DNA of 64,000 nt from Ciona savignyi. Its lineage: Eukaryota > Chordata > Ascidiacea > Phlebobranchia > Cionidae. Numbering within the stretch: position 1 is the first letter of the stretch; each line of letters opens with the position of its first letter. The stretch spans positions 1-64,000 of the forward strand of contig CH000799.1 of assembly GCA_000149265.1 (NCBI GenBank). Direction: 5' to 3'. Both the position numbers and the translations under genes were made by a program. Positions 1 through 11,341 of the stretch are shown in pieces. Under the pieces are notes generated by a model, which saw only the letters and a program-made list of their open reading frames with translations, made no database searches and was not told the origin of the DNA.

Positions 1-1776
1 ATTCTTATTTAAAATTAAGGTTGGAAAAACGGAAAACCTAGATTAGTTAATACATGTCAGTAAATAAAAACACAATGTATAAAGAGAAAAAAACTTGGTG
101 GCCGGTAAAACTCACATTACAAAGACTAGATTTTTCTACACAGTTGGAATTCCCGAAGTGCTCTATAGCGCTATAGTGTTTTTGTTGTCAAGGACCCCAT
201 TATGCCGTCTGACGTATCAGTTATGTATTTCGTTTACCTAATAAATTTCTATTACATGGTAATAATTTCACATTATTTGTTTGTAAATCCAACGCATTTG
301 TTATGTTCACGACTGCAATTCGGCTTGTCCTTATGGTCCTTGCCCGCTGTAACGAAGTATTAATTTATTACTGATACTTTATGGTACTTAATTAGGTTAA
401 CAAGGGGAAATTTCTGTAGTGCTGTTTAACTTGAAATGATCCAAACAATCAAGAAGAAACGTGCAAATTTCACCACCGGTGTAAAAAAATAAATAAAACT
501 ACAATTCTGCAATAGTGGAACCGGTACTATTGATCGGAATTGATTTACGTTGTCTTGATTACCTTCATGTGAAGTCCATTACCGGTATACCATCCTGTCA
601 TTTATTCAGCATGTTAAGCTTGTTACGTTCTATATCACGTCACTAATTCTATTTGTGAAGTTGATTTCGATATGGATTGCACATAAGATACGATAGGATA
701 ATCATGTTTATCCTTACGAATGAAAAAAGCAAGAGGCGATAACAAATGTGTAATCGTAAGATCACCTCGCGCTCACCGTGAGGAAGGATTATAAGTGACT
801 GCCAATGTACTACATGGGATGTGATTTAATATTTTTTTAGTAATATGACTAATATTTAAAATAACTAATTTAGCTTGAATTAGATTAGTTAAAACTTTTG
901 TACACTTTCCACGAGTGGGTTTGAGTTTCATGCATTTACATGTGACCACTTTTGCATGCTTCAGGAAAGTGAAGTAAGTCAACGGCACTGTTTAATCCAA
1001 TAACAATGTCGGAGACAAAACAAACTGTACTTGGTAATATTACAGGGTACTAATTTATTCTAAAACAACGACATTTATCATGCGCATTATATTACTTTTT
1101 ACCATCAGTCGGCTTTCCCGTACTATTGTAGTCTGTTTTTATATTAGATAAAGACTTAATTTTGATTTATTTATTTGAACTTATTGATAAGAGTTAACAC
1201 CTGTAAAGTGCCTAGCTCTAGCCTAAGGACACAACCGCAAAAATGAACATTTCTGGTCTTGACTTCCACCGTTCTTCCCCTCACTATAAAGCCTTATGCC
1301 CGTATAGGTAATCAATTCCAAAGCAATTGAATACCAGGCAGTAATTGTTGATTCAGATAAAACCTTGCCAATCAAGTTTAGGGAAACCGAACTGGTTTGG
1401 ACGTCGCAAATAATTTTGAAGAGTCAATGAAACTATTATAGAAGTGATTTTCTTAGTATAATAAAAGTTTTCGATACGCGTCCGTGGTTATTCCGAAAAA
1501 AATAGACTCTATTTTCTGGTAGTTTGCAACAATGTCCTCAAGGCAATATGATTAAATGTCTGGTTTTTGACCTATTTAACAGTCATGGCTAGACTACAAT
1601 ATTAGTTGCATAAGTTGTGCATTATAACTTAAGGAAGGGTAGGATTTCTTTATTTAGGTTATAACGAGATAAGTTGTTGAGGTTTCAATAGCAAGCACAA
1701 TATTAATGCTTAAATAAGTTGTAGCAAGCACAATAATAATGCTTTTATTTCCAGTTGTAATCTGACTAATCGTGAT
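1..1776. other. Spacer before first gene
   Basis: No coding exon, RNA gene or clear repeat could be supported here. The sequence is AT-rich with short scattered frames that lack splice context. It presumably holds the promoter of the WxxW gene starting at 1777, but I see no convincing TATA or initiator element. Confidence 0.5.
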
Positions 1777-4700
1777 ATGCGTTGTTTGCTATTTGCAGTG
1801 CTTATTGTGGCAACTTATTTCAATTTAAATGAGGGTAGGTGCATATTTATTTACATGCCTATGTTCACGTTATTTTCTACTGTATAACGAACTTACTTCG
1901 CGTGTGGGGTGTTTATAAGCTAACGTTTGATTTTGTATGTTATGGACTTTTTGATGCATAGCATTGACAGACAATTGAGGCACCATAACTTTTTGCAAAG
2001 TGCAATGATTATTTCAGTTGATTTCCCGTATGCATCAATCATTAAAAGTTCCTCGCTGCTCAAAGTTGACAACTTAGTTGTTGGTTCCAAACCTACCACT
2101 TTTTAAGTCGGCAGTGTTTTCAGACAAGTCACGTCGCGGACATCACCTGAACCACGTTGTGGTGATCTAAAATCGTAATGCTGTAAGATCTTCGGTAACC
2201 CGACAGTGGTTATTGCATAATTTGCCCTAGTGAAACGCCCCTACATTTTACAATGTACGGGGATAAATCATGAATATCCAATTCCTCGTACAGGTTGCCA
2301 CTACGGTGAGTACAGAGCCTCCGGTCGGAAGAAGCGTTCGACAAGTGCTGAACTATACGATTCAACCAGTCTCATCGCTTGGTTTACAAACTGCATGAAA
2401 AGAACAAGTGCTGCTAGCGCTACTGATTGGTACAGCAACACTGCTTGGACTATTGCGGACTCCAACTGGTACTTTCGTACAGAAAACAAATACTGCAAAG
2501 AGTGAGTTATTTCGTTTTGATTTATATCACGAACGGTTGTATACGATTTGGGTATACAAGGTAATCATAACCTGCTTTATCCTTCCGACGGCACAGCTCA
2601 GTTGGCTATAGGTTGTCAAAAAACACCTTAATAGTATTAATACAACACACAACAATATCATCGACAGCCCGACGGTGGGCACAGGGTATGACGATTTCTT
2701 GTGTGCTTTTTATTTTGCATCATATACGGGGATAAAAGATCCATAACTCATAACAACCATTATATTAGACCAATGGGCTCAAACTCATAGCACGCGAGAA
2801 CATCTGGTGCGACTGGCGACTAATTTTAACTCTTTCAATCCCGGCCAAATGCATTAATTCAAACATGCTGTCCCGCAGTGTTTTTTACAATTTTTAGTCA
2901 TTTTCAAATTAGCACAGTTTTTCTAAAGTTTATGCTATGATTTAATATTTAGTATGGTTGGAAAGATAATTTATCCCTATTTTAAACAAGCTGCACATCC
3001 AAAATCTACCTCTAATAAAGAATATATTATGTAAACTTTAGTGAACACCACTTTTTATGCAAAGAAAATTCTGCTCGACTTTGAAAAATTTGAGGTGCAC
3101 TGACAAACGAAATACTCACTTATTATTGGAATGCCCAAATGATATGAAAATTGGAATGTAGATTGTCTAATAGTTTTTGTACTCAGGAAAATTCGAACTG
3201 TATTTCTATCTTCAGTAGTTTTTTTACTATTTGTAATTGAAATTTCCCTTTTTTCTGACTATATTATGAAAACTTAACCAAAACGCATTAAAGTTTTTAG
3301 TTTTGTAGAACTAAAATAGTAAAAAGTATAAAAAAGAACAGTGAAGGAAGTGTAAAATGGGCATACAAAACCAAACAAAGGCAAATACTATATCCAATAT
3401 TCTTCAAAGCAGGGCACACCGAACTAGCTAGTCTCGCCGCCTTTTTCTTTATCGTGCGCTCAGCAGGCCCAGCTGGATTCATGCTTTGGTGAACACGAAG
3501 CATAACCGCCTGCTGCGAAAACGTCACCAACGCTCTCCTTTTTATCTCAACGGCACGAAATTCACAGAGAATGTAAAGAAAGACTTGCTTGACAAAAAGA
3601 GCTTCTCTGCAAGTTAACACGACTCCTATTGGCTGAGTTAGTCACGTGTAAATTCGTGTAAAATCGATAGAAATAAGAGGCGAAGCCTTGAAAAAGAAAG
3701 GCTATCACTCCTCGCATTTTTAATATTTCTCCACGATAATCACAGAGAATAAAATATAGGGTTTCCTTGATCGAATGAGCCATAGCTGAGGTCTCTACCA
3801 TTACGCATTGCGGAGAAATCGTTTTTTAGATTTGTATCCATTTATGGACAGACGGGATACCATGTTTTCCCACCAACTCGCCATATATGGCGAGTTGGGA
3901 GGGAAAGAGTTAAGATTTTAAAGAAATAGCCACATAGTAGGTTGTTCATTTTTATACTCGTGAATAGGAAAGCCAAGGGGGTTAACACACGGGGAATCGT
4001 CAGACTTTTTCGCGACCACCATCGGGATACTGGAGCTATCGCAATGTGTTGTATGTGATACACACGTTTCTCCAATTTGGTAAAACCCATTAACCTGCTT
4101 GGTTAAGGCAATGTCCGTTAAGTGCCTTGCCCAAGGACACAACTAACAAGTTAGCGAACAGTTTTAAATCTGCAACCTTTTGGTTGAAAGGCGACACACT
4201 TACCCACCAGACTAATCTGTCAGACCTTATTTTATATTTTACTATGCGTTTCTTGTTATGTTTTTTTTATTGGTTGATTTTTTCATTGTGAATTGCTGCC
4301 CCAGGTATATTAAACATCCTCATTTGGCCCTCAGAGCAGTTTAAGTTGAGACCCTTCCATTAGTTAGACCATATAAAGGCGTACGATAAAACCACATTTC
4401 ACGAAGTAGAAATGTAATCTGAGATCACTAAGTCGCAGCAACCAAATGCACATTTAATTTAAATGCAAATTTCCCTTATTTTTAATAATATTAACCTTGT
4501 CGACCTATTTTTGTAGCTTTTTTATCTTCAATACTTTAATCCAGGGGTCGACAACTTCTGGCACAGCACGTGCCACAAGTGGAACACAACAGTTTTTTTT
4601 ATGTCACGCCGAGTGATTTGAATCGCACGCAAAATCTTTTCTATATGCATGTTTAAACTAAAACTGTCTACGCTGCATGATAAAACAACACTCTTTATAT

Positions 4701-7700
4701 TCGTTAAGCATGGAGGTCAACAGTCATATTTTTTTTCCTTATTCCCTTTCTAATATTCAAATTAGGTATTTAAAGATTCAAACCCTACATAACAATGGTT
4801 GGCACGCAAAGCTGATTTCACTATGCTATTATTTATAAACTCACACTGCAATCAAAAGGTTTCCGAGCTCTGCTTTAAGGTATTCACGTGGTTTTTAATA
4901 ACAGCTCGTCGACAATTACCATTGAAACAAATTGCTGGATATCCAGAGTAGAATCTTTCTTTGATGTTCCTGTCGCACTCACGGTCAAGTCGTGCATCAA
5001 CGAATATAAGGACGAAACTATACGTACAGGTATGGGGCAACATTATCCTTATTCCATTAAATTGTATTTCGAGGTCGTATGCAAGTGATAACCCAAACTT
5101 AATAATTGAATGAAGGTTCAGCCCCTGCCACGCTTGCACCCTCTCGTAAAAGACGACAGGCTGAACCGTCTACATATATCGAACCTGTATGCCCGGCAGT
5201 TAACTTATCAAACTACGAGAACGGCCTGGTGCTACAAGTTCCAACGAACAGCAGAACAAAGCTGTCTCTCAACGATAGCTTCGACCTCTACCATGTGTCT
5301 CAGTTTATTCGTTTTAATACTTCATGCGGGTTAGTGTATTTTGTTTTATAAAATATTGATCACGCATGTAAACTGTGTTTGGATAAACTTTAAAAAAAAT
5401 TAGAATTAAAAAAAAACAACACGACAGAAATCAATGCGCGGTGTACCGTCCGAAAAACGTTCCAGCCTCAGACTGCTGGCCGCAACAGTTCTCTCAGCAG
5501 ACACGTGATCTGTCAGATGTAAAGTTTCCGATACAACGAGTAAACGCCCGGTACGCTGCAGGTAAGAGAGATTTTACTTAACGACAAATTGTTAATTAAA
5601 TTTATAAGACACACTTTTCATTTGCTCTAGTGTTTTGTATTTTTAAATTGGTTGCCGTGTGCTTTATGGAAGGAAGAAGCTTCCGCTGACTTGCAATTTT
5701 TCTATATGTAGGCAGACTGAAACTATTTTTATATACAACCAATTTTTTAAAGAGAACAATTTGGTTTAAGGGGGCGTTAAAAATAGCAAGGGCGTTAAAA
5801 ATAGCACGGGAAAAAAACGATCAATTTAATCCCCAAAAAACTATTGTTTGATTGAAGGTTGTCATTAGTTTGTGTATTTTAAATTAGGACTAAATTCGTT
5901 TAAATAAACCAAATATCCATTAAACAATGAAATCAGTGCACGGATGTGTCTTGTCAACAGACTTGAAAAACTACACACATATTTTTTTCCTTCTTCCAAA
6001 TTAGATTAAAAATAATATTAGAGCTACACAGTTTTTTTCAATTAGATTGTATTTGGAATTACTGAATTCACAAAAAAATTGAACACGGAATCAAATTCCG
6101 AATTAGAAATAAATGTAATAAAAAAAATTCCGTTTATATCAAATTAGAGTTCAAGAGAATACCAAATATCTGTACTTCTTGTACAACTTTCTGAAAACGC
6201 CGTTGGTCAAAGTAGCATTTTCGGGAAAAGCGGAAATCCGATTAGTATTAAAATTGGACAAAATTTCGCGAATTAGATTGAAATCAGATTATCTAGTTTT
6301 TCAAGTCTGCTAAAGTAGCACATAATTTGTGGGTTGTGTTGTAACGTAACACCATCTTGAGTGGATTGTTCGAATTTATTATAAGTAAGCTCTCTGTATT
6401 CTTAAAGGTTTGCCGAATACTTATTTTCTGTCTTTTTTAGAATTTCAAAATTATGCTGTATTTTAATTTTTATTTTTTTATATTTTAATCCACAAAACTC
6501 AGCTAATAAAATCCTCATCATAAACTTTCTACTTCTGTCCTGGAATTTGCCTTAAGAGTATACCGTTATAAAGGTGGTGATATTGTCGGGGCTTGTCGTG
6601 GCAATTTCTTTTGGACGAAATGGTACAATGATGATAGCCCGTACAGTGGTGAGGGAGACGACGAACTTTTAAAGGCCGTCCTGCTTCGACAACGTACCAT
6701 GGTCTGTGAAAACCCATCGGGAATACAAGCTAGAGTTGTACAAGGTACATTCAATTATAGCTCTGTATTTTACCAACATATAGTGTGCTGAAGTTGTTTT
6801 TTTAATTTATTTTAATTGTTTCCGTATTCGGGAGGAATGACCTTTCAATTGCTACCGGTATAACAAAAGTTTCCTTCGGTGGCCAACAGGTAGGTAGAGA
6901 ATTGTTAGAAATATTAGAAATAAGAAATATTTTTTTGGGAATACGATCGTCACTTGATATGTTTTAAATAGAAAGAGATGCATTACTATTTTGATCACGT
7001 TGATACTTCGGCCACACATAGTTCATTTATTTAACAATGCGTCATCATGATATTAAAATGGTTGTTATTACGACCATTGTCGGATTAAAAATATTCTAAA
7101 TATAATAAACCGGTTATTCTTCAAATTTTATTAATATTTTAAATCCAAACGATTATTTCGATCCTACTGTACCGAATGATTCAACAAATCTCTAGCAAAC
7201 ACAGACTTAACAAAACGCCCGAAGAAATAATTTTACGTTTTTGTATATAATTCGAAACCAGTCAAACTAGATGGTGGTCAATTTAAATAAACTTATTTGT
7301 ACAAATAAAATTGAATATGCAATTCTCCCTTAATTCTAAAATATCTTAACTTTTGTTTTGTTTCATACAAATTAATTAGATCCTGCTTTTTAACGTTGCG
7401 CTGTCCAATAAAATAAAACGAATGAATCTATTCTAAATCAAACATAAAACTTGATTATAGTGTATGTTATTTTTTTCTTATACGGCTAAACATTAAAACA
7501 ACTGATATGTTGTTCATTGTGTTATTTGACTTACATCTGGATCAACAATGTGATTATTGGATATAAGAACGGATGCCATGATCAGACTAGTTTCGATTTA
7601 AAGTTTAAACCTACTCTTACCATAACACATGTCCCCTGTGTATCTTGGCATGCCTTGGTGTTAATGCATTTTATACCCGGTCGACAAACCTATCAAGTTA

Positions 7701-9249
7701 TGTCGAGTATGCACCTCATGTCCGTCCCATCACGGTCTAAACATAAGTATTTCCCCCTTCCCATTACCAGGATTACATTACATATAAACGTTCGGCTATA
7801 CACAAGCTCAAATCTCCACAAATAATCTTTTCATATGCAGGGGATCTGCCCTGGGGTCAGGCGAATCAGAATATTCAGATCAGTCCCTCGGTTGGTTTGG
7901 TTTGCAAAAATTCCGAACAAACAGATGGAAGATGCAAAGATTATCGTATCCGTTTTTGCTGCTCAGGTACAAAGAATCATGCTTGATTGTAATCCCATCA
8001 TATATCTCAGCCAATATATGAATACCTTATATAATCAATATATATACATGCAGATATATACATCTTACTTTATTAGTTTAAGCGCATAAATTGAATATCG
8101 TTTTTTTTTGTTATATTAATTTTCTGTTGTCGCAGCTGCTGTTGGAAGGTGCCCACTTCGCTATGGATGGACACCTTTCTTTGATCACTTCAATCCAGAC
8201 GTACGAGGAGACAGCGAACTTCTACCGGCTTTGCGATCCACTTATCCGGGAAGAATCTGCGAAACTCCCCTGGCTATTGGAGCAGAAACGGTTGATGGAA
8301 GACCTTATCAAGCCAGCGGAAATCGAATTACCATTTCTCCTTCTTTCGGTCTTCAATGCAATAACATCGACCAAGTTAATCAGGATCGTTGCAATGATTT
8401 TAAAGTTCGATTCTGCTGCTCAGGTACATGGGTATTCAAACAAATATTAAAATGGTCAATCTTCTAATTTTAGAATGAGTATTTTTTGTGAACTCAGGTA
8501 AAATCGTTTTATGGATTACCATAAAATAATCTTGTTCTTTGATTAGACAAAAATAGTTTTGCCGAAATTGGATATTTGCTTCAGGCGTGCCAATTCTTTA
8601 CGTACTTGTGCTTTGCGGTAAACCGCCAATTAACAGCTTTCGAAACTGATATTTTTGTGCTATTTTATAGCATTTAATTTTATCCATTATGAATTCACGG
8701 AACATGCTGTCGGGTTTGCTTATAAATATGAACAGCATATATAACGTCAAAAGAATTGCTTAAAATACTTTACAAATCAATGGATATTTTTCGCATCTTA
8801 ATAAACTTCTGTTGATAGATGTGGTCGGTAGCTGTCCTAGCTACACCCATCATTGGTCGCCGTGGTTCGATCATCCATCAAGTGCCACTGGAGACGACGA
8901 AAGTCTTCAGCGAATTCGCCAATCCAACCCTGGTGTGTGTGCCGAACCTACTGCGATTCAAGCCCAAGTTTCAAATACGAGCGATCCGTATCTTACCGGT
9001 GGAGATAGGCTAAGAGTCGAACCTGGATTTGGACTCTTGTGCGAAAACTCTCTGCAGTATGAAGGGACAACGTGTAAAGAGTACAAAGTGAGGTTCTGTT
9101 GCGGACCACCGCTTTCGACAACCACAGAACCCACATTGACGACTACTCTACCACTTAAAACGAGAGTAGTTAACGCTTTATTGAAATATTTCCAACAGTT
9201 AATTGATATTCTGACGAGATTCCAAACTTCAGTCACTGGAAATCCCTAA
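1777..9249 (+). CDS. Secreted WxxW-domain precursor, paralogue A (587 aa, 9 exons)
   Basis: Exons: 1777-1834, 2294-2501, 4905-5029, 5122-5329, 5428-5561, 6559-6744, 7841-7966, 8136-8423, 8819-9249. All junctions are GT/AG with matching phases. Exon 1 encodes a signal peptide (MRCLLFAVLIVATYF). A short Cys-containing piece follows, then RKKR|S in exon 2 and RKRR|Q in exon 4, both furin-type sites. Exons 2-3 and 4-5 look like two copies of one module: furin site, about 60 residues, then a C-W motif and a helix-like stretch ending INEY or NARYA. Exons 6-7, 8 and 9 each encode a Mucin-2 WxxW domain (WTKW, WTPF, WSPW; closing motif D-Y/F-K-V-R-F-C-C). The tail is Thr-rich then amphipathic. WxxW domains occur in gel mucins and CILP, so a matrix or mucus role is inferred. 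The exon 6 acceptor (6559) has an alternative at 6575. Paralogue B at 11342 shares the whole structure. Confidence 0.85.
2135..2288 (+). repeat. Decayed 3' part of tRNA-derived SINE
   Basis: The segment follows the second half of the window's SINE: a CCTGAACC-like block, TCGGTAACCCGACAG, and the terminal ACGGGGATAAA-CATGAATATCC. It ends about five bases before the exon 2 acceptor (AG at 2292-2293) of the WxxW gene A. Similarity is patchy, so it is an old copy. Confidence 0.55.
3440..3810 (-). repeat. Possible tandem duplication with related minus-strand frames
   Basis: Two adjacent stretches (about 3440-3625 and 3640-3810) read on the minus strand as similar peptides: one contains LYILCEFR-EIKRRALVTF, the other LYFILCDYRGEILKMRGVIAF. 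A shared base motif, CACAGAGAATNNAA, occurs in both. I do not recognise the peptide. It lies in intron 2 of WxxW gene A on the opposite strand. It could be a duplicated relic exon or a diverged repeat. Confidence 0.3.
3873..3898. repeat. 26-bp perfect palindrome
   Basis: Arms CCAACTCGCCATA and its exact reverse complement meet without a loop. With one small misalignment the symmetry extends through flanking TTTCCC/GGGAAA to about 40 bp. It sits about 50 bp left of a minus-strand SINE. Confidence 0.75.
3948..4224 (-). repeat. tRNA-derived SINE copy
   Basis: Reverse-oriented copy: from the plus strand it runs from the 3' end (CGTGAATAGGAAAGCCAAGG) through TTGCCCAAGGACACAAC to the tRNA-like head (GGTTGAAAGGCGACACAC). 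It lies in intron 2 of the WxxW gene A and is moderately diverged from the best copy at 63512. Confidence 0.8.
4542..4565 (+). mobile_element. hAT-like terminal fragment
   Basis: CAGGGGTCGACAACTTCTGG resembles the terminal inverted repeat of the intact element at 13179 (CAGGGGTCGGCAACCTTTT). No matching opposite end was found within a few hundred bases, so this may be an old fragment or a chance match to a common hAT end. Confidence 0.35.
5958..6309. mobile_element. 352-bp MITE with 16-bp perfect inverted ends
   Basis: The ends are CAGACTTGAAAAACTA and its exact reverse complement. The interior is AT-rich, non-coding and repeats AATTAGAT-like motifs. No clear target duplication is seen, so the superfamily is open. 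It lies inside intron 5 of the WxxW gene A. Confidence 0.7.
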
Positions 9250-9268
9250 CCTTCACACACTTGGTGTG

Positions 9269-9274
9269 AATAAA
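9269..9274 (+). terminator. Polyadenylation signal of WxxW gene A
   Basis: AATAAA 20 bases beyond the stop codon, the only canonical signal close to the end of the gene. Confidence 0.65.
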
Positions 9275-10595
9275 GTAGAATTCGTTGACAAATATATTGC
9301 ATTATATAAGCAAAATTTGTAAAAATTAGCTACCGTATATACCCAATTGCTATAGCCGTCGCAAATTTAAGATTTTGATTTGTGCCATTATTCTTAACTT
9401 CGTACTTATATTGTTTACTCCGTAAATCCACGAAGTTTTCATTTCCATATACCGCAGTGATTTACAACTTAATACAATCTATATTCGTGTACAAAGCCCA
9501 AAATATGTATTAAAAGAAGAACGTGCAACACCGGAAAAAAAGAAAAGCATGGGAAGGCGTATTGATTTACTTTTTAGGGGTTCCCTTTAAAATCGAAGGG
9601 CACGCATACTAATTTTTATCGCTTTCTTTCTTTCAGCGTAACGCTCGTGACAGGCATACTTTTATTGGCAAGAAACAATTATTGGCAAGAAATTTTTAAC
9701 CAATCAGGGTAAAAATCAAATTCAAATTTACTCTTGTTATATATGTCTCATACATAATTTATATATATCGTTATTTTTCTTTAAGCTTTAACGGGTTTCC
9801 AAGTCAGTAATCTAAACTTCATATCAAAGTTCTATAAACGAAGTTTTCATTTTGGTATACAAGAAACAACAATAAGAACAAACAAACAGCTAACGCCCCT
9901 TCAAATTTTAACTGGAATAAAACAATTTTTCATTAAAGTGTTTGCATGTTGCTGTGTTTTTTTGTACCACCAACCGTTCGGGTGGATGTCAACGAACTTA
10001 TCCACCACGCTCTTCGGTCGGACAAACTTCACTATGGCAACATGTATTTAAACAGTTGGAATTGGGAGGGGCGCGCACCTATCTAATCGGTATCCGGAAA
10101 GAAAAAAACAGATTTGCATTAAAATCAGTGAACAGCAGTAAGTTAAACGACACATGTAAACACAAAGAAAATACTAAACAAAATTACACTTTAAGAAAAG
10201 GCTGCTATTATATATTAGCTGAGGTTGCAATTTAGGGTAAATCACCCGAGGGAATTTCCGGTAGGCCAGACAATATAAATAACCGACTAAAGAGAAAATA
10301 ATTCAGGGTATTGGTGATTGACGACAGGTGAATTATCATTTATCTGACGTCTTTAGGAGCATTTTTATTTTGAAATTTCTTTTCTTTTTTATCTTGGGAT
10401 TCAATTACACAATTTTTCCAAAATTTAGTAAGAACGAAAAAATATGTAAATTAAAGATTTAAAAGATTTTAGCTATTTTCTACGTGTATATTAATTGTCG
10501 TACTGGGTCTACTAAAAGTACTTCTTTCATTTAACATGGAGAACAAGAACTTAATTAATTTGCAATCGTAAACAAACAAAATATACAGTTCTACA

Positions 10596-10850
10596 GATTA
10601 GTCGCTTGTGGCTTAGTGCGTCGCCTTTCAGCCGAAGGGTTGCAGATAAGAAACTGCTTTCCAGCGAGTCGGTATTGGCTTTGTGCAAGGCATTTAACGA
10701 ACATTGTCTGAATCCAGCGGATTAACATGTGTTCCATACACAAAACACTACAATAGCTCCGGTAACTCGACGTTGGTCGCGAGGTGATCTGATGATTGCC
10801 GTGTGTTAACCCTTTTTCCCATTCACGGTAATTAACATGATTATCCTATA
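10596..10850 (+). repeat. tRNA-derived SINE copy
   Basis: Head TTAGTGCGTCGCCTTTCAGC, body with CAATAGCTCCGGTAACTCGA, tail ATGATTATCCTATA. It is a full-length, mildly diverged forward copy in the spacer between the paralogues. Confidence 0.85.
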
Positions 10851-11341
10851 TGCGATGTATAAGGTATACAAAGTGTATTTTGTTAATCAGGCGACCAAAA
10901 TATTGTTGCTTCAAGAAACATGAAAATTCTAAAGTACCGTTAAAACTGGATATATATAGCAATATATAGTTTGTATTTAAATGATGCTGCTTTAAAACGA
11001 CCGAACTGCGTTATAAGCTAACTTGGTCGGAAACATAAGTAACATATACACTTAATAGCTCATATTTAAAGAGAAGCAAATGTGTGTCTTCAAATCATTA
11101 TGTGGCGCACCAAGAAAAAATGTTTAAGAAAAGGGAATTTCCGGCGGAAATTATGCCCGAGCGCTGAGGGGATTTTGCTCTTTGTCATGTCTTTGAGTAA
11201 CAAAAATAACAATGAGTGTTTCTTTGCCTCAGGCAAAGTAGTACGACTTAGTTTATTTTGGACTTCGTTGACGCGTGTTTTATAAGCTGCACCATTTCAT
11301 GAATATTGTATTATTTGTAAAATACTTACATCAAAGGACAG

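Larger units (their letters stand above)
9250..11341. other. Spacer between the two WxxW genes
   Basis: A polyadenylation signal AATAAA lies at 9269-9274, 20 bases after the stop of gene A. A motif CGCTCGTGACAGGCAT at about 9641 recurs at about the same distance past gene B. A SINE occupies 10596-10850. Open frames at 9942 and 11082 lack homology or splice context. I see no promoter element for gene B. Confidence 0.6.

Noticed and set aside
8958-9236. Minus-strand 92-codon frame over WxxW exon 9
   Set aside because: It is the antisense of a well-supported coding exon.
9942-10235. Plus-strand 97-codon frame between the WxxW genes
   Set aside because: No homology, no signal peptide, no splice partners; composition is spacer-like.
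10596-10850. tRNA gene candidates at the SINE heads
   Set aside because: A- and B-box-like motifs are present, but there is no foldable full tRNA and the same unit recurs with the SINE body and TATCC tail.
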